Below are positions 1-5,223 of a stretch of 11,823 nt of DNA, in pieces. The notes beneath the pieces are model-generated. The model saw nothing but the letters and a program-made list of their open reading frames with translations, had not been told where the DNA came from and searched no databases. Source of the stretch: Chloroflexota bacterium (lineage in GTDB: Bacteria > Chloroflexota > Dehalococcoidia > Dehalococcoidales > Fen-1064); NCBI GenBank assembly GCA_026389745.1, contig JAPLHG010000009.1, positions 1,917-13,739 on the forward strand. The letters run 5' to 3'. The translations under genes and the position numbers were made by a program. Numbering within the stretch: position 1 is the stretch's first letter; each line of letters begins with the position of its first letter.

Positions 1-180
1 GAAGATTTTTCTCTGCCTTGACCCCCTAAGTAAAATCAAGACACAGACCTAATTCTAAATAAAAAAAGCAAATTTAGCAATAGTAAATATAAAGATAAAT
101 TTCAAATCCTGATTCTTCTGTTGAAGGATAAACAATCCCAAATAAGTTCAAATCACAAAATATACCCCCAATTTGAATGT
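1..180. other. AT-rich intergenic DNA, no gene seen
   Basis: This stretch is clearly richer in A+T than the rest of the window and contains many stop codons in every frame. I see no convincing coding region, hairpin terminator or RNA gene. It may include the trailing end of an upstream transcription unit lying outside the window, but nothing in the sequence shows that directly. Confidence 0.6.
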
Positions 181-254
181 CATTCCGAGCGTAGTGAAGA
201 ATCTCGTCTTCAGGCAACTAGATTCATTCGCTCCTCTCCGAAGGACTCGGAATG
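181..254. repeat. Interspersed repeat with 9-bp inverted ends
   Basis: CATTCCGAG at 181-189 is matched by its reverse complement CTCGGAATG at 246-254, giving a small MITE-like or REP-like unit of about 74 bp. Read on the plus strand it encodes the peptide CHSERSEESR, a well-known false-ORF signature produced by repeats of this kind in many environmental genomes. The apparent ORF covering 121-348 is therefore an artefact of the repeat. The complement of its left end (CGAG..ATT..GGAATGACA) resembles the ends of the palindromic element between pyrC and pyrK, so the two probably belong to one family. No transposase is nearby, so any movement would be non-autonomous. Confidence 0.65.
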
Positions 255-269
255 GCCGCCTCCCTTTGT

Positions 270-287
270 CTTCGCGAGCGAAGCGAG
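270..287. repeat. Second repeat fragment, GCGAGCGAAGCGAG type
   Basis: CTTCGC at 270-275 and GCGAAG at 278-283 are perfect inverted arms, followed by CGAG. The sequence resembles the core of the common GCGAGCGAAGCGAAG dispersed repeat. It lies directly after the 181-254 element and 30 bp before the presumed pyrR promoter, so it looks like a nested or truncated copy of a related repeat. Family membership is inferred from sequence similarity by eye only. Confidence 0.45.
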
Positions 288-317
288 TTCCTCTAGTAAA
301 CAGAATAACAAAAAACA

Positions 318-349
318 TTGCAATACTCTTCCCGTAGTGGTAATATAAT
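318..349 (+). promoter_or_regulatory. Probable pyr operon promoter
   Basis: TTGCAA at 318-323 is separated by 17 bp from TAATAT at 341-346. A perfect TATAAT also sits at 344-349, with a longer 20-bp spacer. Either -10 choice puts the transcript start at about 353-356, just before the PyrR-binding hairpin. This is the arrangement expected for an attenuated pyr leader. The element is downstream of both repeat fragments. Confidence 0.5.
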
Positions 350-355
350 ACACAG

Positions 356-387
356 CCTTTAAGCTGGTCCCGTTAGGCTGGCAAGGG
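356..387 (+). promoter_or_regulatory. PyrR RNA-binding hairpin (anti-antiterminator)
   Basis: The RNA contains TCCCGTTAGGCTGGCAAGG, very close to the conserved PyrR-binding loop of Gram-positive pyr leaders (typically TCCCGTGAGGCTGGCAAGG); one loop base differs (GTTAGG instead of GTGAGG). CCTT at 356-359 and AAGG at 383-386 close the stem. The 3' arm GGCAAGGG (380-387) nearly duplicates the 3' arm of the terminator (429-437), so it could pair instead with CCTCTTGCC at 414-422 as an antiterminator. In the known mechanism UMP-loaded PyrR binds and stabilises this hairpin, leaving the terminator free to form. The adjacent pyrR gene supports the call. Confidence 0.8.
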
Positions 388-413
388 AAGCGAGGAAAAT
401 CCAAAAACTAAAG

Positions 414-442
414 CCTCTTGCCACCCACGGCAAGGGGTTTTT
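414..442 (+). terminator. pyr attenuator hairpin overlapping the pyrR SD
   Basis: CCTCTTGCC (414-422) and GGCAAGGGG (429-437) form a 9-bp stem with one G-U pair and a six-base loop, followed by five T (438-442). This has the form of an intrinsic terminator. The pyrR ATG begins at 444, only two bases after the T-run. The only good SD for it, AAGGGG at 432-437, is inside the 3' arm of the stem. The same hairpin could therefore stop transcription or hide the ribosome-binding site. Confidence 0.75.
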
Positions 443-443
443 C

Positions 444-1037
444 ATGTCTGAAAAAGTTATTATGACTCAGGAAGACATCAAACGGACTCTTGCCCGCATT
501 GCCCATGAAATCATTGAACGTAGCAAGTCTTCGGAAAACCTCGTTCTCGTCGGTATGTACACCCGCGGTGTCCCTCTGGCAAAACGACTGGCACAAAATA
601 TCGAAAACTTCGCCGAAACCGAGGTGCCGGTCGGTGCTCTGGACATTATACCTTATCGTGATGACCTGCCTCACCATAATCACGGTAACACCGTTACCCG
701 CACAGAGATTCCATTTAGCGTAGTCGGTAAATCAGTCATCGTCGTCGATGATGTTCTCTATACCGGACGTAGCATCCGCGCCGCCATGGATGCCATCATT
801 GACCTGGGACGACCGCAGTCGATTCAGTTGGTAGTGTTAATTGACCGTGGACATCGCGAATTACCTATTCGTGCTGATTACGTCGGAAAGAATGTGCCCA
901 GTGCCCATGATGAAGAAATTGCCGTCAGGTTGAAAGAGACCGATGGCGTTGATGAAGTTGCTATAATTAGTCAGCCAAGGGTGAAAGCCTCCGGCGGCAG
1001 GCTTTCGGGAGGTAATCAAGATGAGTCTAAAGAATAG
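444..1037 (+). CDS. pyrR: PyrR, pyr attenuation regulator / uracil phosphoribosyltransferase
   Basis: PyrR binds pyr mRNA leaders when UMP is abundant and usually also has weak uracil phosphoribosyltransferase activity. The PRPP-binding motif VIVVDDVLYTGRS is at residues 98-110. The segment DRGHRELPIRADYVGKNVPS (134-153) is strongly conserved in PyrR. The fold is complete. At 197 residues it is longer than the usual 175-180, because a basic/glycine-rich tail (about 180-197) runs on over the start of pyrB. The ATG at 444 is preferred because AAGGGG lies six bases upstream; ATG 462 (residue 7) lacks an SD. It overlaps pyrB by 17 bp. Its own leader carries the PyrR site, so it is probably autoregulated along with the operon. 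Confidence 0.95.
   Translation: MSEKVIMTQEDIKRTLARIAHEIIERSKSSENLVLVGMYTRGVPLAKRLAQNIENFAETEVPVGALDIIPYRDDLPHHNHGNTVTRTEIPFSVVGKSVIVVDDVLYTGRSIRAAMDAIIDLGRPQSIQLVVLIDRGHRELPIRADYVGKNVPSAHDEEIAVRLKETDGVDEVAIISQPRVKASGGRLSGGNQDESKE
983..1012 (+). promoter_or_regulatory. Hairpin at the pyrR-pyrB junction next to the pyrB SD
   Basis: GAAAGCCT (983-990) and AGGCTTTC (999-1006) are perfect 8-bp inverted arms with an eight-base loop. They lie immediately before the strong pyrB SD GGGAGG (1007-1012). CCTCC at 989-993 could instead pair with GGAGG at 1008-1012 and mask the SD, giving two mutually exclusive folds. This lies inside the pyrR coding tail, so it may be a chance product of coding sequence. 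A role in translational coupling or mRNA processing is an inference. Confidence 0.35.
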
Positions 1038-2442
1038 AGACCTGGTCACTATTGACGACCTGACCAACGGCGAAATTGAATCAATCTTCTCTTTGTCTGA
1101 CGAGATGTCCGGCTCGATGTCCCAGCAATATGGACTCTGTCGCGGCAAGGTTATGGCAACTATTTTCTTTGAGCCGAGCACCCGCACACGCCTCTCTTTT
1201 GAGACGGCGATGCACCGGCTCGGTGGTAGTGTCATCAGTGTCTCCGACCCAAGATCGACCTCTTTCTCCAAGGGTGAGAGCATCGCCGATATGGCGAGGA
1301 TTGTCAGCAGTTATGCCGATATTATTGTCCTCCGCCACCCGTGGGAAGGCACCGCCAAACTGATGGCTGATTATGCCGGTGTCCCGGTCATTAATGCCGG
1401 CGATGGCGGTCACCAGCATCCCACACAGACCTTATGCGACCTCTACACACTCAAGAAGGAAAGAGGGGATATTCGCGGATTGAAGATTGCCCTCTGGGGC
1501 GACCTCAAGTACGGTCGGACAATACACTCCCTCATCTTCGCTCTTGCAAAATTCGGAGCAACCATCCTCTTCTGCCCCAGTCCCGGACTGGAAGTGCCGG
1601 AAAACATCCTGCGTAAACTGGTAACGGAATACGGTGGTGAACTGGAGAAATTTAGCAAAAATTACAAGCAGGCTCAGACAGGAGCTTTCCCGGTGGATGC
1701 GGCTTACATCACACCTGGTCAACCACATCAACTGGCAATGATGCCGGGTATCGACCTTGAGGTGGCGATGAAGGCAGGCGTGGATGCGCTTTATGTCACC
1801 CGACCTCAAAAAGAACGCTTCACTAATGAAGAAAGGGAATCAGGCCAGCAGTTCCCGATAGTTGACCAGAAGTTGATGCGCGGCAAGGAGTTCAGAAAAG
1901 CGCTCGTGATGCACCCCTTACCTCGGGTGGATGAGCTTGCCTATGACATGGATGCCGACCCGCGCAGTATGTACTTCAAGCAGGCGGCGCGGGGTGTGCC
2001 GGTGCGGATGGCGTTGATTGCTCTCCTCCTCGGAGCGAAAGAAGCTTTAGTTCCTGAAGAGCCGGTAGTGCCAAAGGTTGACTACCCGATGTATCGGCGG
2101 GGATACGGGGTAAAGTGCTCCAATCCGAGATGTGTTACATGGCAGGAGACCGAAAAGAATTATCTCAAGCCCGAGTTCAAAATAGTGAGTTTTAATCCTC
2201 TGACCTTCCGGTGTGTTTACTGTGAGCACGGCACCGAACCGAAGTGTGTTGCCAGTGCCGAGTGGCATCAAGGGATGGTGAAAAACAAAAAGTACCATCA
2301 TGCAAGCAGTCACCTGGCGAAGAAGATTAAGCCCGAAAACCTGATTGCCTTTGATTTGGCGGAAGAAGCTGAGGCGCATGGCTTCAAGCCCGGTTATTAC
2401 GCTCAATCGCCTGCCAAAAAGGAAAAACCGAAAATTGGCTAA
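1021..2442 (+). CDS. pyrB: Aspartate carbamoyltransferase with PyrI-like zinc domain and Ada-like tail
   Basis: It condenses carbamoyl phosphate with aspartate, the committed step of pyrimidine synthesis. Residues 1-340 are a catalytic chain with every main active-site element: STRTR 53-57, K84, R105, HPTQ 133-136, R166, R261/Q263 and HPLPR 298-302. About 27 to 30 extra residues are inserted near 212-243 in the aspartate domain. After a short linker, C366-X4-C371 and C398-X2-C401 match the zinc-ribbon domain of the regulatory chain PyrI; its N-terminal nucleotide-binding domain is missing. Residues 424-458 (KYH...AKKIKPEN...EEAEAHGFKP) resemble the Ada-type metal-binding module, but the expected cysteines are Ser and Gly. 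The total of 473 residues compares with about 310 for plain PyrB. The start has SD GGGAGG eight bases upstream. Confidence 0.93.
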   Translation: MSLKNRDLVTIDDLTNGEIESIFSLSDEMSGSMSQQYGLCRGKVMATIFFEPSTRTRLSFETAMHRLGGSVISVSDPRSTSFSKGESIADMARIVSSYADIIVLRHPWEGTAKLMADYAGVPVINAGDGGHQHPTQTLCDLYTLKKERGDIRGLKIALWGDLKYGRTIHSLIFALAKFGATILFCPSPGLEVPENILRKLVTEYGGELEKFSKNYKQAQTGAFPVDAAYITPGQPHQLAMMPGIDLEVAMKAGVDALYVTRPQKERFTNEERESGQQFPIVDQKLMRGKEFRKALVMHPLPRVDELAYDMDADPRSMYFKQAARGVPVRMALIALLLGAKEALVPEEPVVPKVDYPMYRRGYGVKCSNPRCVTWQETEKNYLKPEFKIVSFNPLTFRCVYCEHGTEPKCVASAEWHQGMVKNKKYHHASSHLAKKIKPENLIAFDLAEEAEAHGFKPGYYAQSPAKKEKPKIG

Positions 2443-3685
2443 AGCTCTGTTGATAAAAGGCGGTCATCTCGTTGACCCCGATCAGAAAATCGATTGTATG
2501 AGTAATCTTCTTATCAGGGAAGATAAAATTATCTGGTTGGGTCAGGGGAAAACCATGCTGGCAGGGTCGGACTATGATGTTCTGATTGCCGATGGACTGG
2601 TGGTCTGCCCGGGGTTTATAGATTTCCATTGCCATCTCAGAGAGCCGGGATTTGAAGACAAAGAAACTATTGCTACCGGCACGCGGGCGGCGGCAAAAGG
2701 TGGTTTTACTACTGTTTGCTGTATGCCAAATACCAAGCCGCCTCTGGATAATGAAGAAACAATAAAATATGTGAGATCCAAAGCCAGCAAAGAAGGTGTG
2801 GTGCGGGTATTGCCCATCGGGTGTGTTACTGTGGGCAGAAAGGGTGAAACGCTGGTTGATATGGAGACGCTGGCAAAAGCGGGCGTAGTAGGATTCAGTG
2901 ATGATGGCGACCCGGTAAAAACTATGGCACTGATGCTACAGGCGCTTGAAAAGAGTCGTGAATTGGGATTGCCGGTGATTGACCACTGTGAAGACCCGGT
3001 GGGTGGTGAGCCTGAGGGCGAGGAGGAAATAATTGCTCGCGATATTGGACTGGCAGAAAAAACCGGCGGTTGGTTGCACATTGCTCATGTGAGCACAGCG
3101 GGTTCGGTCAGGCTTATCCGTGAGGCAAAAACAAAGGGCATCAGGTTAACATCGGAAGCCACTCCCCATCATTTGACTCTGACGGAAGATGCGGTTGTCA
3201 AGTTCGGGACACTGGCAAAAGTGAATCCGCCGCTAAGAACAAAACAGGATGTACAGGCGTTAATTCGAGGACTGAAAGATGGCGTGATTGATATCATCGC
3301 CACCGACCACGCTCCTCATACTCTTGCTGACAAGCAAGGCGATTTTGCCTCTGCCGCCTCTGGTATCAGTGGGTTTGAGACAGCATTGGGTAGTTTGATG
3401 GGATTGTTACACAGTGGCTCTTTGACCCTGTCTGAGCTGATTGCCTGCCTGACGACTAAACCGGCAGGGCTTCTCGGCGGACAATTCGGTAGTCTGAAAA
3501 TAGGCGCAGTAGCAGATATCACTATCTTCGACCCGAATAAAGAATGGCTTGTTGATGTCACTAAGTTCGTCTCGAAGGGTAAAAACACTCCGCTGGCAGC
3601 CTCGATGCTAAGGGGCAAAGTTATGGCGACCATTTCCGGAGGAGGATTGGTTTATAGCGAAATAATAAAGAGCGGGAAAGCCTAG
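2435..3685 (+). CDS. pyrC: Dihydroorotase, type I, metal-dependent
   Basis: It closes carbamoyl-aspartate to dihydroorotate. Numbered from TTG 2435 (416 residues), it shows the amidohydrolase metal motif DFHCHLREPG (63-72), substrate motif MPNT (97-100), SDDGDP (155-160), HCED (184-187), HIAHVST (215-221) and ATDHAPH (289-295). An in-frame ATG at 2345 lies deep inside pyrB and adds residues unlike any dihydroorotase. TTG 2435 gives a normal N-terminus (ALLIKGGHLVDP) and overlaps the pyrB stop by 8 bp; a weak AGGA lies 11 bases before it. TTG 2450 is an alternative. The loop between HCED and HIAHVST is about 17 residues shorter than in many bacterial homologues, where it carries a GG..NEG..LGLPGIP stretch. 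No motif known to be catalytic is lost. Confidence 0.93.
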   Translation: MAKALLIKGGHLVDPDQKIDCMSNLLIREDKIIWLGQGKTMLAGSDYDVLIADGLVVCPGFIDFHCHLREPGFEDKETIATGTRAAAKGGFTTVCCMPNTKPPLDNEETIKYVRSKASKEGVVRVLPIGCVTVGRKGETLVDMETLAKAGVVGFSDDGDPVKTMALMLQALEKSRELGLPVIDHCEDPVGGEPEGEEEIIARDIGLAEKTGGWLHIAHVSTAGSVRLIREAKTKGIRLTSEATPHHLTLTEDAVVKFGTLAKVNPPLRTKQDVQALIRGLKDGVIDIIATDHAPHTLADKQGDFASAASGISGFETALGSLMGLLHSGSLTLSELIACLTTKPAGLLGGQFGSLKIGAVADITIFDPNKEWLVDVTKFVSKGKNTPLAASMLRGKVMATISGGGLVYSEIIKSGKA

Positions 3686-3698
3686 CCCGAATGTTTTT

Positions 3699-3736
3699 AC
3701 GAGGAATCCCGATACAATCGGGATTCGCAATGACAG
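3699..3736. repeat. Palindromic interspersed repeat between pyrC and pyrK
   Basis: GAATCCCGAT (3704-3713) and ATCGGGATTC (3717-3726) are perfect 10-bp arms around ACA, flanked by CGAG on the left and GCAATGACA on the right. These flanks resemble the complement of the 5' end of the 181-254 element, so it is probably another member of the same dispersed family. In RNA it would form a very stable hairpin 18 bp after the pyrC stop. There is no T-run, so it is more likely an mRNA stability or processing element than a terminator. Its bases also create the false upstream extension of the pyrK frame. Confidence 0.7.
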
Positions 3737-3748
3737 GCAGGGGTAAAA

Positions 3749-3802
3749 ATGACCTCAAACACCAAACTACCCACGGAATATCTGAACAGGAGACTGGTTT
3801 GA
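3749..3802 (+). CDS. Possible 17-codon leader ORF coupled to pyrK
   Basis: ATG 3749 follows a strong SD-like AGGGG (3739-3743) by five bases and encodes MTSNTKLPTEYLNRRLV. Its TGA (3800-3802) overlaps the TTG start of pyrK (3799-3801) as TTGA, a classic translational-coupling arrangement. I do not recognise the peptide. It may be a real leader ORF. It may also be a remnant of a gene lost between pyrC and pyrK, or chance. There is no run of regulatory codons that would suggest attenuation by charged tRNA. Evidence is positional only. Confidence 0.35.
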   Translation: MTSNTKLPTEYLNRRLV

Positions 3803-4575
3803 AACAAGTTGTCGCCAAGATTCTCTCTAATCAGGCAGTAATGCCCGGCGTCTATTTGATGTGGCTAGAGTCCTCTGTAATAGCCCGTCAATCACAGCCG
3901 GGGCAGTTCCTGATGGTAACCTGTGGCGAGGAAACAATTCTGCGCCGTCCTATAAGTGTGCATAGTGTTGAGGGTGATAAATTAGCTCTGCTGTTTATGA
4001 CGGTAGGGAGGGGTACGGAATGGTTATCACATCTTCAGGCTGGTGATTCACTGGATATTCTGGGACCGCTGGGTAATGGTTTTAACCTATCTTCGGAGAC
4101 TAAGGAAATTTTGTTCATTGCCGGTGGTATCGGGATTGCACCGCTACGTTTTCTGATTGAGAAAATGAAAAGCTCGCGCCAACATATTACCTTATTGTCG
4201 GGTGCCGCCACGGCGAGAAAGCTTTACCCCAAGGAGTTGCTTCCACCTGAAGTCAGTCTGGTGGTTGCTACCGAAGACGGCACGGCAGGGCATAAGGGGC
4301 TGGTGACGGAGCTGATTCCGGGCTTTGTCTCTACTGCCGACCATGTGTTTGTCTGTGGTCCCATGCCGATGCTCAAATACATTGGAGAACGTCAGGGCAG
4401 GTTAGGATTAACGGGTAAACAGGTCTATCTTTCGCTGGAGATGAGAATGGCGTGTGGGGTGGGGGTGTGTTATGGCTGCACCATCAGGACAAAGGGTGGA
4501 TTGAAGCAGGTCTGTAAGGATGGCCCCGTGTTCCTCCTCGATGAAATTATCTGGGATGAGATGGTCCGTTTGTGA
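3799..4575 (+). CDS. pyrK: Dihydroorotate dehydrogenase B, electron-transfer subunit
   Basis: PyrK carries FAD and a [2Fe-2S] cluster and passes electrons from dihydroorotate oxidation (PyrD subunit) to NAD+. From TTG 3799 it is 258 residues, the normal length. RRPIS (49-53) is the flavin-binding motif, GGIGIAPL (109-116) the NAD-binding loop, and C219, C224, C227 and C239 are the cluster ligands (ACGVGVCYGC...VC). TTG 3799 is chosen because AGGAG (3788-3792) lies six bases upstream and homologues begin at this point (KQVVAKI). The same frame stays open back to ATG 3691, but that extension reads through the palindromic repeat. The catalytic pyrD, usually adjacent, is not here. ATG-proximal coupling to the 17-codon ORF is possible. 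Confidence 0.93.
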   Translation: MKQVVAKILSNQAVMPGVYLMWLESSVIARQSQPGQFLMVTCGEETILRRPISVHSVEGDKLALLFMTVGRGTEWLSHLQAGDSLDILGPLGNGFNLSSETKEILFIAGGIGIAPLRFLIEKMKSSRQHITLLSGAATARKLYPKELLPPEVSLVVATEDGTAGHKGLVTELIPGFVSTADHVFVCGPMPMLKYIGERQGRLGLTGKQVYLSLEMRMACGVGVCYGCTIRTKGGLKQVCKDGPVFLLDEIIWDEMVRL

Positions 4576-4587
4576 TGGAGTATTGTG

Positions 4588-5004
4588 ATGATAGTAACGA
4601 ATGAAATCAATCTGCGGACACAGGGTGATGGCGATATCATCGATATTACGTCCAAAGTACAGAAGCATGTCGCCGATTCCGGTATCAATAATGGCATAGC
4701 GACTGTTTTTGTTGCCCACTCGACTGTAGGTATCACCACCATTGAATTCGAGCCGGGTCTGGTGGCGGATTTACAGAAGCTATGGGAACGGCTGGTACCG
4801 AAAAATATCCCCTACGACCACGATGCTCGCTGGGGTGACGGAAATGGCTATGCTCATGTGCGGGCTTCATTACTGGGCGCTTCGCTGGTAATCCCGTTTA
4901 CCGATAGGAAGTTGGCACTCGGTACCTGGCAACAGATTATCATGGTGGATTTTGACAATCGCCCGCGAAACCGTACTGTCATTGTACAGGTGATGGGGGA
5001 GTAG
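4588..5004 (+). CDS. yjbQ: YjbQ / UPF0047 family protein
   Basis: A 138-residue member of the YjbQ/UPF0047 family, complete and of typical length. Characteristic motifs are HSTVGITTIE (44-53), the DHDARWGDGNGYAHVRASLLG stretch around 77-97 (with H78 and H90), and the C-terminal LGTWQQIIMVDFDNRPR region. E. coli YjbQ has weak thiamine-phosphate synthase activity, and the family is annotated as secondary thiamine-phosphate synthase; the main physiological role is not settled. ATG 4588 is preferred over GTG 4585 because GGAG (4577-4580) is then seven bases away. It starts 12 bp after the pyrK stop, so it is probably the last gene of the pyr transcript. No functional link with pyrimidine synthesis is evident. 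Confidence 0.9.
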   Translation: MIVTNEINLRTQGDGDIIDITSKVQKHVADSGINNGIATVFVAHSTVGITTIEFEPGLVADLQKLWERLVPKNIPYDHDARWGDGNGYAHVRASLLGASLVIPFTDRKLALGTWQQIIMVDFDNRPRNRTVIVQVMGE

Positions 5005-5010
5005 CTTGTC

Positions 5011-5038
5011 TTGACGGTAAATCTGAGAGGCTGATAAT
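5011..5038 (+). promoter_or_regulatory. Promoter for the desulforedoxin pair
   Basis: TTGACG (5011-5016) and GATAAT (5033-5038), 16 bp apart, each match the sigma-70 consensus at five of six bases. The start would be near 5045. An imperfectly spaced palindrome CCAAT-ctaat-ATTGG (5050-5064) follows and touches the SD GGAAGG (5063-5068). It could be an operator or an SD-masking hairpin. Confidence 0.5.
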
Positions 5039-5075
5039 AAAAGTTGAGACCAATCTAATATTGGAAGGTAGTAAG

Positions 5076-5195
5076 ATGGCAAATCAGATAGGTAAAAGAT
5101 ATCACTGCGCTAAGTGTGGTGCTGAACTCATTGTGGCCAAAGCGGGCGCTGGTACCATTACTTGCTGTGGGCAACCAATGGAATTGAAGAAGTAA
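5076..5195 (+). CDS. Desulforedoxin-like mini-protein 1
   Basis: A 39-residue protein with the desulforedoxin signature: C11-X2-C14 near the N-terminus and adjacent C30-C31, preceded by a glycine-containing turn. Desulforedoxin of Desulfovibrio gigas (36 residues) binds one rubredoxin-type Fe(SCys)4 centre per chain as a homodimer, and the same domain forms the N-terminus of desulfoferrodoxin (superoxide reductase). Here the domain stands alone. It probably acts as a cytoplasmic electron carrier or in oxygen/superoxide defence, but the partner is unknown. ATG 5076 has SD GGAAGG seven bases upstream. It is followed 28 bp later by a paralogue. Confidence 0.85.
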   Translation: MANQIGKRYHCAKCGAELIVAKAGAGTITCCGQPMELKK

Positions 5196-5223
5196 GATAT
5201 TTCATCGGAGGAGGACCTGCCGC

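Noticed and set aside
121..348. A 75-codon open frame on the plus strand
   Set aside because: It starts at TTG without an SD and runs through the dispersed repeats; the peptide CHSERSEESR is a known repeat artefact.
1432..1809. Long open frames antisense to pyrB and other genes
   Set aside because: They lie opposite strongly conserved coding sequence, have no SD, and encode nothing recognisable; they are shadows of the real genes.
2345..2434. Upstream extension of pyrC to ATG 2345
   Set aside because: It would overlap pyrB by nearly 100 bp, adds arginine/lysine-rich residues with no counterpart in dihydroorotases, and lacks a good SD; TTG 2435 gives a normal N-terminus.
3691..3798. Extension of pyrK to ATG 3691 or ATG 3733
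   Set aside because: The extra codons translate the palindromic repeat; TTG 3799 has an AGGAG six bases upstream and yields the usual 258-residue protein.
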